Source: Leucobacter sp. L43 (lineage in GTDB: Bacteria; Actinomycetota; Actinomycetes; Actinomycetales; Microbacteriaceae). Taken from it: a DNA stretch of 64,000 bases. Below the pieces are notes generated by a model. The model was not told where the DNA came from, did not search any database, and worked only from the letters and a program-made list of their open reading frames with translations. Within the stretch, counting starts at the first letter, position 1. Each line of letters begins with the position of its first letter. The position numbers and the translations under genes are program-made. Location of the stretch: assembly GCF_016597785.1 (NCBI RefSeq), contig NZ_JAENJG010000001.1, positions 1,178,001 to 1,242,000 of the forward strand, given 5' to 3'. Shown one piece after another: positions 27,777 to 36,469 of this stretch.

Positions 27777-28714
27777 CGAGTCTCCCCGGAAGGACGATGG
27801 TCAGCTCCCGTGTCGGATGCCGGCTCGGACGGCTGCGCGGGATCCGGGGCCGGCGTCGTCGCCGCCTTGCCCTTGCGCCCTGCGAGCAGCATGCCTCCGG
27901 TCACTCCGATCACCAGGATCGCGATGCCTCCGATGATGATCGGGAGCCACGGGATCGCAGCGGGCGACGCCGCGGGCGCGGCAGTCTCGGCGGCGTCGGG
28001 GGCGGGGAGGATCTCCTCGGAGGCCCCATCCGAATCGGAGGGAGCCGCGTCGGCGCCGGCTGCACCGGCATCTGCGCAGCCGGCGAACTGCAGGTCGAGA
28101 TCGACCGGATCGAGCTCTGCGCCCGCTTCGTAGAAGCCCGCGAACGCTTTGGCGCCCGTGTTCGTGAGGGTCGTCGAGAGCGCGTCAGCGACGAGCGCGT
28201 CGTCGGAGATGGGCAGCTGATCCGGCACGATCACGTCGCCGACCCACTCCTGCTGGGTGTCGATCGCGACCTCGCCCTCCATGTCGGTGCTCCGCGCGTC
28301 GAGCAGCAGAGCCGCTTTGCCGTCGCCCTCGAATTCGAGGGTCGGGTTCGCGATGGTCAGGTCGAGCACCCCGTCATGGCCGGTGAAATGCACGGTTCCC
28401 GTGAATGAGACGCTTCCCTCGCCCGTCTCCGTGTCGATGCTGCCGGTCCCACCGCCCCACGTGAACTGGGGCGTCTCGTACGTCGCACCGTCGCTCGCCT
28501 CCCACGATCCGTTCGCAATGCTGCCGCTGATGTACGCGCGGAAGCTCTCTTTGACGCCCCACGACAGCTCGCCGCCCGTGATCTCGCACACGCCTGCTTC
28601 GCCTTCGGCGCGAACCGGTTGCTGCGCCTGCGCCGCAGTGGGAGCGAGCAGCAGCCCGCCGATGATCGCAGCGCCTGCGAGCAGTGCGCCGGAGCGGCGG
28701 ATTCGGGCGTTCAC
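27773..28714 (-). CDS. Single-HtaA-domain heme-binding surface protein
   Basis: A 313-residue secreted, membrane-anchored protein. Residues 1-30 are a signal peptide (LLAPTAAQA), 44-210 an HtaA domain starting ELSWGVKESFRAYI, followed by a Ser/Ala/Pro-rich stalk, a transmembrane helix at about 261-282, and a short basic cytoplasmic tail. By position in the domain Y61, H109 or H113, and Y195 (in FAGFYEAG) correspond to the Tyr-His-Tyr set implicated in heme binding by HtaA family members. It would pass heme from the larger HtaA protein or SLH protein to HmuT; the start of hmuT overlaps its stop. Confidence 0.88.
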   Translation of the reverse strand: MNARIRRSGALLAGAAIIGGLLLAPTAAQAQQPVRAEGEAGVCEITGGELSWGVKESFRAYISGSIANGSWEASDGATYETPQFTWGGGTGSIDTETGEGSVSFTGTVHFTGHDGVLDLTIANPTLEFEGDGKAALLLDARSTDMEGEVAIDTQQEWVGDVIVPDQLPISDDALVADALSTTLTNTGAKAFAGFYEAGAELDPVDLDLQFAGCADAGAAGADAAPSDSDGASEEILPAPDAAETAAPAASPAAIPWLPIIIGGIAILVIGVTGGMLLAGRKGKAATTPAPDPAQPSEPASDTGADHRPSGETR

Positions 28715-28762
28715 TGATGAACCTCCTGGAGATCGTGGGGTGGGACGGGAATGGGAGGATCG

Positions 28763-31700
28763 CTAGGCCGAGTTACGGCGCTGGCGAATCGTGAGGAGCG
28801 TCATGCAGGCAGCGATCGCTGCGAGCCCGGCCGCACTCGCCCACCACTCCCAGAGTGCCATGCCGCCGGCAGGAATGATCGCCGCTGAGGTGACGCGATC
28901 CTCGGCGACTGCGCCGGAGAGCGCCTCGGTTTCGACGTCAGCCGAACGCGCCGACTTCTTCTTCTTCGGCTCGACGATGTCGATGACGGCGCCGGCATTC
29001 GTGCTGCCCTGGATGGTGATGGTGTGCGTGCCGCGCACGTCCTTCGGGAGCGTGCCCGACCAGCGCACGACGCCGTTCTTGTCAGCGGTCGCGGCATCGT
29101 CGAGCACGATCGGATCGGAGTAGAGCACGACCAGCACGCCCTCATCGTCGGGGTCGAAGCCCGACGCCTCGATCTCGATGCGCCCGCCCGGTGTGAGTTT
29201 CTCGGCGTCGGTGAGCACGGTCACACCGGTCGTCGCCGGGGGCGTATCGGCTGCGGTGTACTGCTTCTTCTCGCTGCCGGCCGCGGTGGCGCCGAAGCTG
29301 ACCCGGGACTCTGCGCCCACGGTGAAAGTGAGGGGATCGAGCCCGATCGACTGGCTGCCACTGCCCCCGGCGCCCCCGCTGCTCAGCGTGCCCAGAACCG
29401 GCACATTGCTCCAGGTGACCTCTCCGCCTGCACCGACCGACTTGCTGCCGCTCGCGAGATCGAGCTGGTAGGTGCCGGAGCCGAACGACGTCGAGTTGCC
29501 GGTGCTGAGAGTCGCGCTCGCAGGGCCCGAGACGGTGATCGAGGGGTTGGAGACGTTGTACATGGTCATGCCGTAGCCCGTGAAGGCGACCGAACCGCTG
29601 TAGCTCACCGTGCCGGTCTGGCTCGCTCGATCCCAGCTCGAGCTCGCCGCCTGCGGGAAGAGGTAGCCGGCGCCGACGCCGTTCGTCTCGATGCTCCCCT
29701 TCGCGCAGTGCGCGTATCCGTACGCCTCCTTGTTGGTGCACGTCGTGTACGCGGCGAAGGCGTTCGACACGCTCCACGAGAGGGATCCGGCCGCGGCGCC
29801 GTCGGTCGGCGCCGGGGCACCCGGGGTGGTTGCCGTCTTCGGTGAACTGACCACGGTGACCTGTAATGGCGAAGAAACCGATCGCCCATATTTCTTGCTC
29901 TTCGGCGTGAAGGTGGCGGTCACCGCGTGGATTCCAACGGGCAACTGAACCGGCGCTGACGCCGCACCTCCGCGAACGGGCGTTGCGGTGCCGATCTGCG
30001 CACCGCCGGATGAGAATCGCACGTCTCCGGCCACATTGCGCGGCGTTATCCGTGTCGTGAGCGTCACTTCTGAACCCTCGCTCACCTTGCCGTCCGAGGC
30101 CGTGAGGGAAATCGCTGTGGGCTCAACTCCTGTGACCGCCGACTCCGTGTTGACCGAGACGGTGACGGGGTCCACTGCGTCCCCAGGCTGGTAAAAACCG
30201 CCAAATGCGTCGGCTGCGCCAACCTTCGTGAGGGTGACTGGCGCATTTTTCCAGGTCGTCGTCTTGCCCGAGACCGTCGCTGCAGGGAACTGGATGTCGG
30301 CAACGTGCACCTTCTTCTGTGTGAAAAATTGGGTGCTGACCGTATCCATGCCATCGAACTTGCGGCTCTTGACATCCAGGTAGAGCTTGCCTGCGCCGTT
30401 CTCTGAAACCTCAATCTGCGGATTCGTAAAACGCAGGTCAAGGGCGTATCCGCCCGGCATGGGGTGCGATTGGAAGTGCACTCCGTTCGCCGCGCCAAGA
30501 GCGACCTTTGCGGCAGAGGCGTCGGACTTCACCGATCCGGTGCCTCCGTTCCAAACGAATTCTCCCTTGGCCGTGGGCTGCGTCGTAGCGCCCAGCAGCG
30601 TGCTGCGTCCCTTGAAACTTCCATAGTTATAGATGTAGTTGCGGAACGAAGCCTTCACGCCCCAGGTGAGTTGCGCAGAAGTGATATCGAGGTCGACAAT
30701 TTTCGGCGTTACAGTGATCTGCACCGTTTGAGCCTGAGCATTTGTGAATTTCTCACCGTCGGTCGCCGTGAATGATGCCTCTACAGAGTGCGTACCGACG
30801 GGCAACTTCGTCGACAGCTTCGCAATCCCCCGGTCGATTCTGAGCGGATCACCATGCGGTTTGCCATCGACCGCGAACTGCACGTCACCCAAGGCCTCCG
30901 CAGGGTCCAAGGTCGCGGTGAGCGAGATAGAGCTTCCTTCGACGACTGACCTGCGGTCAACCATGAGTGCCAACGTGGTTTGCTCGGGCGACGCCGCGGG
31001 TGTTTCGTCAGGGACAACGGGCGACGCCGGATCGGCTACCGGCACCGGCGCGTCGGCTACAGTGAACCGTCCCAGTGATTCGCCCGGGCTCCAGGAGCTT
31101 CCGAGTGCAGCTGCGCCCTCGTCACTCAGTGTCACCATCTCCGTCGTCCAACGCCTAGTCTCTGCGCCACCGCTGCGCGACACCGCAAACTCTGCGAGCT
31201 CCACGTCATGCGCCTTTACTTGCGATGCTGCACGTGAGGAAAGGTCGACAATCAACTTCGCAGTCGCGCCGTCCCCCGATGCAACTCGGAGGCGCTCAAT
31301 GTCAACTTCGGAGCCCAGCTCAGGCTGCCCGAGACGCACGCCTTGGGTCTCGACGAATGCGAGGTCGAATGCTCCTGTCGATTCAGTGACAGAGCCAGCT
31401 CCCTCGTTCCAGACGAGGCGCGACGGATTCCCGGACCCTGCGACCTTTCCGTCGGACGTCGCGCTCCAACCGAAGTCCCCTGAAACCCCCTCGAATTCCC
31501 ATACGAGTGAAGCGAACGTCATCGATTCCTCGACGGGCCCGACACCAGGCTCCGAGTCAGAGGCGACGGCCTCCGGGTCACGGTCCGCGGACGAAGCATC
31601 GATGGGGTCCGACGCGCCGGCGACCGGCTCGTCGGCATCGGACTCGCTTCCAACCTCCGCATTGGCTGTACCGCCCAAGCTTTGCGACTCCGAGGCATCT

Positions 31701-31906
31701 GGGGTCTCACTCGAACCGAGCCGCCCCGCATCGCCTTCTGCTTCCTCAAGGGTCGTCGTGGGTCTTCCTGTTGCCGACGCGGACACGGGAGGAATTTCCG
31801 CGTCCGATTCTGCCGATGCAGCTGTTGCGGCGAAAGGGCTCCCCATTGCCACTGCAATAGCGAGCACGATCGTGGAGGCCTGGAGCAGGCGCGTGCGTGC
31901 AGACAC
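28763..31906 (-). CDS. Large three-module HtaA-type heme surface protein
   Basis: A 1047-residue secreted protein with a signal peptide (about 1-32), an acidic linker rich in Ser/Glu/Asp (to about 125), a degenerate HtaA-like module (128-285), an Ig-like module (310-401), a full HtaA module (407-587), a second Ig-like module (596-692), a third HtaA module (707-877), a further beta-rich module (894-982), then a transmembrane helix (1022-1040) and basic tail. Only the middle module keeps Tyr424, His477/His481 and Tyr572. The GTG start is preceded by AAAGGA. A DtxR-like box lies 70-90 bases upstream. It is the head of the heme operon and would capture heme at the cell surface. Confidence 0.88.
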   Translation of the reverse strand: MSARTRLLQASTIVLAIAVAMGSPFAATAASAESDAEIPPVSASATGRPTTTLEEAEGDAGRLGSSETPDASESQSLGGTANAEVGSESDADEPVAGASDPIDASSADRDPEAVASDSEPGVGPVEESMTFASLVWEFEGVSGDFGWSATSDGKVAGSGNPSRLVWNEGAGSVTESTGAFDLAFVETQGVRLGQPELGSEVDIERLRVASGDGATAKLIVDLSSRAASQVKAHDVELAEFAVSRSGGAETRRWTTEMVTLSDEGAAALGSSWSPGESLGRFTVADAPVPVADPASPVVPDETPAASPEQTTLALMVDRRSVVEGSSISLTATLDPAEALGDVQFAVDGKPHGDPLRIDRGIAKLSTKLPVGTHSVEASFTATDGEKFTNAQAQTVQITVTPKIVDLDITSAQLTWGVKASFRNYIYNYGSFKGRSTLLGATTQPTAKGEFVWNGGTGSVKSDASAAKVALGAANGVHFQSHPMPGGYALDLRFTNPQIEVSENGAGKLYLDVKSRKFDGMDTVSTQFFTQKKVHVADIQFPAATVSGKTTTWKNAPVTLTKVGAADAFGGFYQPGDAVDPVTVSVNTESAVTGVEPTAISLTASDGKVSEGSEVTLTTRITPRNVAGDVRFSSGGAQIGTATPVRGGAASAPVQLPVGIHAVTATFTPKSKKYGRSVSSPLQVTVVSSPKTATTPGAPAPTDGAAAGSLSWSVSNAFAAYTTCTNKEAYGYAHCAKGSIETNGVGAGYLFPQAASSSWDRASQTGTVSYSGSVAFTGYGMTMYNVSNPSITVSGPASATLSTGNSTSFGSGTYQLDLASGSKSVGAGGEVTWSNVPVLGTLSSGGAGGSGSQSIGLDPLTFTVGAESRVSFGATAAGSEKKQYTAADTPPATTGVTVLTDAEKLTPGGRIEIEASGFDPDDEGVLVVLYSDPIVLDDAATADKNGVVRWSGTLPKDVRGTHTITIQGSTNAGAVIDIVEPKKKKSARSADVETEALSGAVAEDRVTSAAIIPAGGMALWEWWASAAGLAAIAACMTLLTIRQRRNSA

Positions 31907-31976
31907 AAAGATCCTTTGGACGAAACAACGACGAGGGAGGCGGCGTCTGCATCCGGTGTAAACGGATGCATCAGAC

Positions 31977-31995
31977 AGAGGTGAGGGTGACCTAA
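31977..31995 (-). promoter_or_regulatory. DtxR/IdeR-type iron box upstream of the large HtaA gene
   Basis: AGAGGTGAGGGTGACCTAA (plus strand) matches 14 of 19 positions of the palindromic DtxR/IdeR consensus TTAGGTTAGGCTAACCTAA as I recall it. It lies 71-89 bases before the GTG start of a heme-uptake operon, the expected place for an iron-dependent repressor site. Confidence 0.7.
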
Positions 31996-32049
31996 GTTCA
32001 AAATCCAGTCTGCCTGCATACGTCAGATGATGCAAGTTTCGGGAGGACA

Positions 32050-32089
32050 CGAACGGGCGGACACCGCGAATGCGATGCCCGCCCGTTCG
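32050..32089 (-). terminator. Terminator of the SLH-domain gene
   Basis: Perfect 11-bp inverted repeat (CGAACGGGCGG at 32050-32060 with 32079-32089), 15 bases after the stop codon. It separates the SLH gene from the HtaA operon, so the two are probably separate transcripts under the same repressor. The rest of the 31907-32103 gap holds a small UTR hairpin (31949-31969) and the iron box. Confidence 0.8.
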
Positions 32090-32103
32090 TTACCCGGTAC
32101 GAG

Positions 32104-33984
32104 TTAGTGATCCGCGCGATACAGGAACGCCGCCATCGCCTCTCGCGTCACATTGCTCTTGGCCGCGTAAGTACGCGTGCCGTTGGGCTGCTTGATACCC
32201 GTCGAAAGCCCACTCTGCGACATCCAGGCGATCTCCTTGTAGAACTTGTCGCCGGCCTTCACGTCAGTGAATGGGGAGGCCTTCGGAGTCGCAGGCTTCG
32301 CGTTCTTATCAAGGCGGTACATGAACGCCGCCATTGCCTCACGAGTGATGCCCGCCTTCGCCAGGTAAGCGGGCTTGCCACTCGCCTGCTTCACTCCCGT
32401 CGAGGTTTTACTCGCGTACATCCACGAGATCTCCTTATAGAACTTGTCACCCGGCTTGATGTCCGAGAAATACGAGGTCTTCGGTGCCTTGTAGCTCGAA
32501 TCTCCATACTGGCGGAAGAGGAACGCCGCCATCGCCTCTCGGGTAACGTTATTCTTCGGCTGGTACTGGTAGGTACCGTTCGGCTGTCGTACGCCTGTCG
32601 AGATTCCTTCCGACGCCATCCACGAGATTTCCTTGTAGAACTTCGCCCCCTTCTTTACGTCAGTGAAGGTAGGTGTTGGCTTTGGAGTAGGCGGAGTGGT
32701 GACGGGGAAGACCGCGTCCCACTGACCCGAGGTCACTCGCAACGTACCCATGGCGTACACGGTGTCGGCGGTCGGATTCGTGTGAGCCTGCCATGCGGCG
32801 AACTGATAAGTCTTCTTCCGATCCAGCTTTGCTTTCGGCAGCGTCAACGTACCCGATGCGGCATTATTCGTGAATTTCGATGCAGTGAGCCAATCCGCCG
32901 CGACTCCCATGCTCTCCTGACCAAGTTGACTGAGCTGCCCATTCTCAAACACGGAGATGTAAGCGCCGACCGGCGAATCGACATTGGCGAGGTCGAACTT
33001 GACCTTCAGGCCCTCCTTCGTGGCGCTCGTGACTGCCGCTTTCACCGTGGGTACGGCCTCGGGCTGAGCAGGGAACACCGCGTCCCACTGATCACTCGAG
33101 ACCGAGATGTCGCCGAGCGCGTAGATGTTCGCCGGAGTGGCCGCAGAGTGCAACTTCCAGACGAGTACTTCGTACTGCTTATTTCGGTCGAGCTTCTCAG
33201 TAGGAGCATTCAACGTAAAGCTCGAGCTTCCGTTGGAAACAGCGGGGAACGGAACCGCGAACGCAATCGTCGGGCTACTCGGGTCCTCGAGCGCAGCCGC
33301 AGTCCCCTTTTCGATCACGGCGGCGTACGCACTCGTCACATCGGACGGAAGCCCCGACGCTTCGACCGCAATCGAGAGACCGGTCTCAGCGGAAGCTCCG
33401 TTAATACTCGAGGTGACTACCGGGGTAGCGGCCGGAGCTGCAAACGAAACGGGCGTGTACGTTTCAAATGGTGCATACTTCGCGCCGCCGCCCGGGTAGG
33501 TATACACACCGAACCGGCCTCCGGTGGCGAGAGCCGAAACATCTTCCTGCTTGATCGTCAGTTGCGTTTCGAATGTGCCGTCGGCCCTGAGCTCGATGGC
33601 ACCCGCATCCGCGCCGCCGATCGTCTCCATGTCCTCAGCGTTGACAGCCCACTTCGTCTCATAGGTCTTCCGCGCACTCCCGGCTGCTCCCAATGAGGGC
33701 TGCCAGGTCTCCGCGAAATATCCGAACGCCACGTAAGTTCCGGTGAACTTATTCGCGAGCGGTGGACGCGTGCCTGAAGTGGCCGGCGCACTCGGCAGGA
33801 AGCCCGAGCCCGAAACCGTCACCGTTTCACCCTCCGGATTCACGTCAGCAGTCTTCGACACAGTCACGGTCGGAACCTCGTCAGCCGCGTTGGCCACGGC
33901 AGGCGCAATCGCCAGGCCGCTGGCGACGAGCAGCCCCGTCGTCGCCGTGGCGAGCAGGCGCCGCCACTTCATCTGTGCAGTCAT
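32104..33984 (-). CDS. SLH-domain surface protein of the heme locus
   Basis: A 626-residue secreted protein. Signal peptide 1-33 (VANA), an Ig-like domain at about 36-190 with VTVSKTADVNPEGETVTVSGSGF and TYVAFGYFAE, of the sort found in the N-termini of actinobacterial HtaA proteins, two repeated beta modules (about 195-305 and 315-425) each ending in QWDAVFP, a Pro-Thr linker, then three C-terminal S-layer-homology repeats (about 439-504, 505-570, 571-626) each with F-x-D-V/I, KFYKEI-WM and TREAMAAF. SLH repeats bind cell wall polymer non-covalently. The start has AAAGGAG 10 bases upstream. A DtxR-like box upstream and the location suggest a heme or iron role, which is inference. Confidence 0.82.
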   Translation of the reverse strand: MTAQMKWRRLLATATTGLLVASGLAIAPAVANAADEVPTVTVSKTADVNPEGETVTVSGSGFLPSAPATSGTRPPLANKFTGTYVAFGYFAETWQPSLGAAGSARKTYETKWAVNAEDMETIGGADAGAIELRADGTFETQLTIKQEDVSALATGGRFGVYTYPGGGAKYAPFETYTPVSFAAPAATPVVTSSINGASAETGLSIAVEASGLPSDVTSAYAAVIEKGTAAALEDPSSPTIAFAVPFPAVSNGSSSFTLNAPTEKLDRNKQYEVLVWKLHSAATPANIYALGDISVSSDQWDAVFPAQPEAVPTVKAAVTSATKEGLKVKFDLANVDSPVGAYISVFENGQLSQLGQESMGVAADWLTASKFTNNAASGTLTLPKAKLDRKKTYQFAAWQAHTNPTADTVYAMGTLRVTSGQWDAVFPVTTPPTPKPTPTFTDVKKGAKFYKEISWMASEGISTGVRQPNGTYQYQPKNNVTREAMAAFLFRQYGDSSYKAPKTSYFSDIKPGDKFYKEISWMYASKTSTGVKQASGKPAYLAKAGITREAMAAFMYRLDKNAKPATPKASPFTDVKAGDKFYKEIAWMSQSGLSTGIKQPNGTRTYAAKSNVTREAMAAFLYRADH

Positions 33985-34053
33985 GAAGATTGCACTCCTT
34001 TTCTCTTCGGATTCGGCCGCCGCGCGAGCAGCAGCCCGCTCATCGGACTGAAC

Positions 34054-34072
34054 TGAGGTTCCCCTAACCTGC
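34054..34072 (-). promoter_or_regulatory. DtxR/IdeR-type iron box upstream of the SLH-domain gene
   Basis: TGAGGTTCCCCTAACCTGC (plus strand) matches 13 of 19 positions of the DtxR/IdeR consensus, with both GGTT and AACC arms intact. It is 70-88 bases upstream of the SLH protein start and 180 bases from the divergent msrB start. Confidence 0.68.
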
Positions 34073-34253
34073 AGCACCAGCAATAGTCTGACGATTTTCA
34101 TCTGACCTTGCAACTCCCACCTCTGATTCGGCGCGCTCCCAGGTGCCGCACACGTACGCGACGCGGCTTCGCGCCCGGCGAACGCCGCACCCTGCGGCTG
34201 CTCACGCCACCGGCGTACACTGGGCGAGCCAATCCACGACACCGGAGGTCGCC

Positions 34254-34691
34254 ATGAGCAAGCCCATCGATTCGGCCGACTACCCGTTCCAGCTCAGCGA
34301 GAGCGAATGGCGCGAACGACTCGCACCGGAGGAGTACGCCGTGCTGCGCAACCAGGGAACGGAGCGCGCGGGTACCGGGGAGCTGCTGGACGAAGAACGA
34401 GACGGCCTGTACCGGTGCCGTGCCTGCGGCAACGAGCTGTTCATCGCTGGCACGAAGTTCGACTCGGGCTGCGGCTGGCCGAGCTTCTACGAGAGCGTAC
34501 GGCCCGGTGCCGTCGAACTCCTCGACGACACGAGTCTCGGCATGGTGCGCACCGAAGTGCGCTGCGCCCAGTGCGGGTCGCACCTCGGGCACGTGTTCCC
34601 CGACGGCTTCGGCACTCCGACCGGCGACCGCTACTGCATGAACTCGCTCTCGTTGAGCTTCGAACCCGGCGCACGCCCCTCTGACGCATGA
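34254..34691 (+). CDS. msrB: Peptide-methionine (R)-S-oxide reductase MsrB
   Basis: A 145-residue MsrB that repairs oxidised methionine. The two zinc CxxC pairs are C55/C58 and C104/C107; the catalytic Cys is C128 in DRYCMNSLS; a third Cys, C73 in SGCGWPSF, is in the usual position of a resolving Cys. GGAGG lies about 6 bases before the ATG. The stop overlaps the next gene by ATGA. It is cytoplasmic (no signal sequence). Confidence 0.96.
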   Translation: MSKPIDSADYPFQLSESEWRERLAPEEYAVLRNQGTERAGTGELLDEERDGLYRCRACGNELFIAGTKFDSGCGWPSFYESVRPGAVELLDDTSLGMVRTEVRCAQCGSHLGHVFPDGFGTPTGDRYCMNSLSLSFEPGARPSDA

Positions 34692-35245
34692 CCGCGCACG
34701 GCGGCCCGGCGTACCGCGCACTCAAACGTCGTCGGTCCCATTCGAAGGTGACCGACGCGGCGCCCAGCCGTGAGGAGCTCGAGGAGTACGTGGCCGTCAT
34801 GGCGAGCGTCTCAGATCATTCCCGCATGCGGCCGTGGCGCATCATCGAGCTGCGCGGCAAGGACCGCAAGAAGCTCGCGAAAGGTCTGGCGAAGGCTTCG
34901 GGTGAGGATCGCGGCAAGCACATCGCCAAGATGACGCGAGCACCGCTCGTCCTCGTCATCGTGGTCAGCCCCGGCAACACGAGCAAGGTGCCGTTGTGGG
35001 AGCAGGAGGCTGTGGCGAGCGGCGTGACGCACTTCCTGGGACTTCTCCTGCATGAGTCCGGGTGGGGATCCATCTGGAAGAGTGGCACGCACACCCGCAG
35101 CAAGGCCGTGCGCAAGGCCCTCGGCGTGCAGAAGCCGGAGTATCTGCTCGGCTGGCTCCTCGTCGGCGGCATCCCCGAGCGCGACCGCGGTGAGAAGCCC
35201 CGTAAGCCTCTGGATCTATCGCGGCACCTCTCCGGCCCGGGCTAG
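34688..35245 (+). CDS. Nitroreductase-family protein
   Basis: A 185-residue flavin-dependent nitroreductase-fold protein: the N-terminal RRRSHSKV motif binds FMN phosphate, MRPWRII is the helix after it, and GLLLHESGWGSIWKSG is the glycine-containing C-terminal FMN segment. Length matches the YdjA/short nitroreductase group. Its physiological substrate is not evident. Start overlaps the msrB stop, so it may share redox repair duties. Its TAG stop and the TAG stop of the convergent transporter share the palindrome CTAG at 35242-35245. Confidence 0.85.
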   Translation: MTAHGGPAYRALKRRRSHSKVTDAAPSREELEEYVAVMASVSDHSRMRPWRIIELRGKDRKKLAKGLAKASGEDRGKHIAKMTRAPLVLVIVVSPGNTSKVPLWEQEAVASGVTHFLGLLLHESGWGSIWKSGTHTRSKAVRKALGVQKPEYLLGWLLVGGIPERDRGEKPRKPLDLSRHLSGPG

Positions 35246-36183
35246 TGCGGCAGCCCCCGTCTCCGGGAGGGGAGCGCCGCGACGACGACCGCGAGCAGCG
35301 CCACAGCCGACCCGGCGATCATGCCCTGCGTCAGGCCTCCGGCGAGCGGCGCCCCCGCCTCGAAAGCGACGGAGGCCAGCGGTTGCCCCGCGACGTTCGA
35401 CATGCTGAGCAGCAGCACCCCGGCAGTGCGCACGAGCATTGCGGCCACGGCGATGAACAGCGTTCCGATGATGCCGCCCAGGTAGAAGTAGGGAGCTGAA
35501 GGCCAGTTCGTCGGCCATCCGTTCATGGCTACCGACACCGCCGCGATGATCGCGAGGATCGCCGTGCCCACGACGAAGTTCACGAATGTCGAGGCAACCG
35601 CGCTCTGAGCGGCCGCCCGCACGAGCCCGTTCACCATGGATTGCGCTGAGACGCACACCCCGATGATCACCGGGAACACGATCAGCCATGCGCCGTGCAC
35701 CCCGCTGAACCCGACGGACAGAGCGACCGCGACGATCGCCAGCACGGTGCCGGTGACCCGCATGGGCGTCGGATCGATGCGGCCTCCCGGCCCCAAGCCG
35801 GCGCGATCCAGCACCAGGCCGCCGAGCACTTGGCCGGCGACGATGCCAACGGTGAACAGCGCGAGTCCCATCGTCGGGGCGATCAGCCCCTGCGCCAGCA
35901 CGAAGAAGGCGCCTCCGGCCCCGCCGAAGAGGGTCCACACGGGGAGCGAGCCCGAGCGCACCTCGCCGCGCAGCCGGGTGAGGCCGGTTCGGCCGCGACG
36001 CGTTGCGAGCACCGCGACGCACATGACGATGAGCCCGGAGCCGAACGACGCTGCAGCCGTGACGTATCCGTTGCCGAGTTCTTGGCTCAACCCGCCGTTG
36101 ATGCGCGATTGCACGGCGACGAGGACGCCCGCGAGCCCCGACCCGAGGAGGGCGGCCCAGATGGGGAACTTGGAATGCGGCAC
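35242..36183 (-). CDS. DUF606 (YdcZ-like) DMT-superfamily transporter
   Basis: A 313-residue membrane protein with ten hydrophobic segments forming two DUF606 repeats (first starting GSGLAGVLVAVQSRINGGLSQELG, second starting VTGTVLAIVAVALSVGFSG). The family belongs to the drug/metabolite transporter superfamily; substrate is unknown. Usually DUF606 proteins are about 150 residues, so this is the fused two-repeat form. A GTG start was chosen with TAAGG 8 bases upstream; in-frame sequence further upstream reads through the 89-bp repeat and is spurious. Confidence 0.85.
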   Translation of the reverse strand: MPHSKFPIWAALLGSGLAGVLVAVQSRINGGLSQELGNGYVTAAASFGSGLIVMCVAVLATRRGRTGLTRLRGEVRSGSLPVWTLFGGAGGAFFVLAQGLIAPTMGLALFTVGIVAGQVLGGLVLDRAGLGPGGRIDPTPMRVTGTVLAIVAVALSVGFSGVHGAWLIVFPVIIGVCVSAQSMVNGLVRAAAQSAVASTFVNFVVGTAILAIIAAVSVAMNGWPTNWPSAPYFYLGGIIGTLFIAVAAMLVRTAGVLLLSMSNVAGQPLASVAFEAGAPLAGGLTQGMIAGSAVALLAVVVAALPSRRRGLPH

Positions 36184-36250
36184 TCCCCCAACCTTACTCC
36201 GGCTGACCGGCTCGCTCGCGGAATCCCCACCCCTGCGCCGAACCCCCATC

Positions 36251-36339
36251 GAGCCGACGGAGCCTGCAACATCGGAGTCGGTTCGCAAGCCGACTCGCGG
36301 CGCAGTGAGCGAAGCGAATGGAGCCGCCTGTCGGACTCG
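36251..36339. repeat. 89-bp direct repeat, copy 1 (with tRNA-Thr 3' fragment)
   Basis: Matches copy 2 (36381-36469) at 86 of 89 positions with a 130-bp offset. The last 21 bases (36319-36339) duplicate the 3' end of tRNA-Thr including the CCA. The rest contains a palindrome with arms GAGTCGGTT and its near-complement. Between the copies is a stem with arms at 36341-36349 and 36374-36382 (TCGCCGCAC type). Confidence 0.9.
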
Positions 36340-36380
36340 CTCGCCGCACACCACGGCAACGCGTCGGCGTTGCGTGCGGC

Positions 36381-36469
36381 GAGCCGATGGAGCCTGCGAC
36401 ATCGGAGTCGGTTCGCAAACCGACTCGCGGCGCAGTGAGCGAAGCGAATGGAGCCGCCTGTCGGACTCG
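36381..36469. repeat. 89-bp direct repeat, copy 2 (overlapping tRNA-Thr 3' end)
   Basis: The second copy ends inside the real tRNA-Thr gene. Its palindrome GAGTCGGTT ... AACCGACTC (36405-36426) is perfect and follows the tRNA 3' end on the minus strand, so this copy may serve as the tRNA terminator. Confidence 0.9.

Noticed and set aside
36184..36402. N-terminal extension of the DUF606 transporter
   Set aside because: The frame stays open only because it reads the 89-bp repeat; residues upstream of the GTG at 36183 are Arg/Ser/Ala-rich and unrelated to the family.
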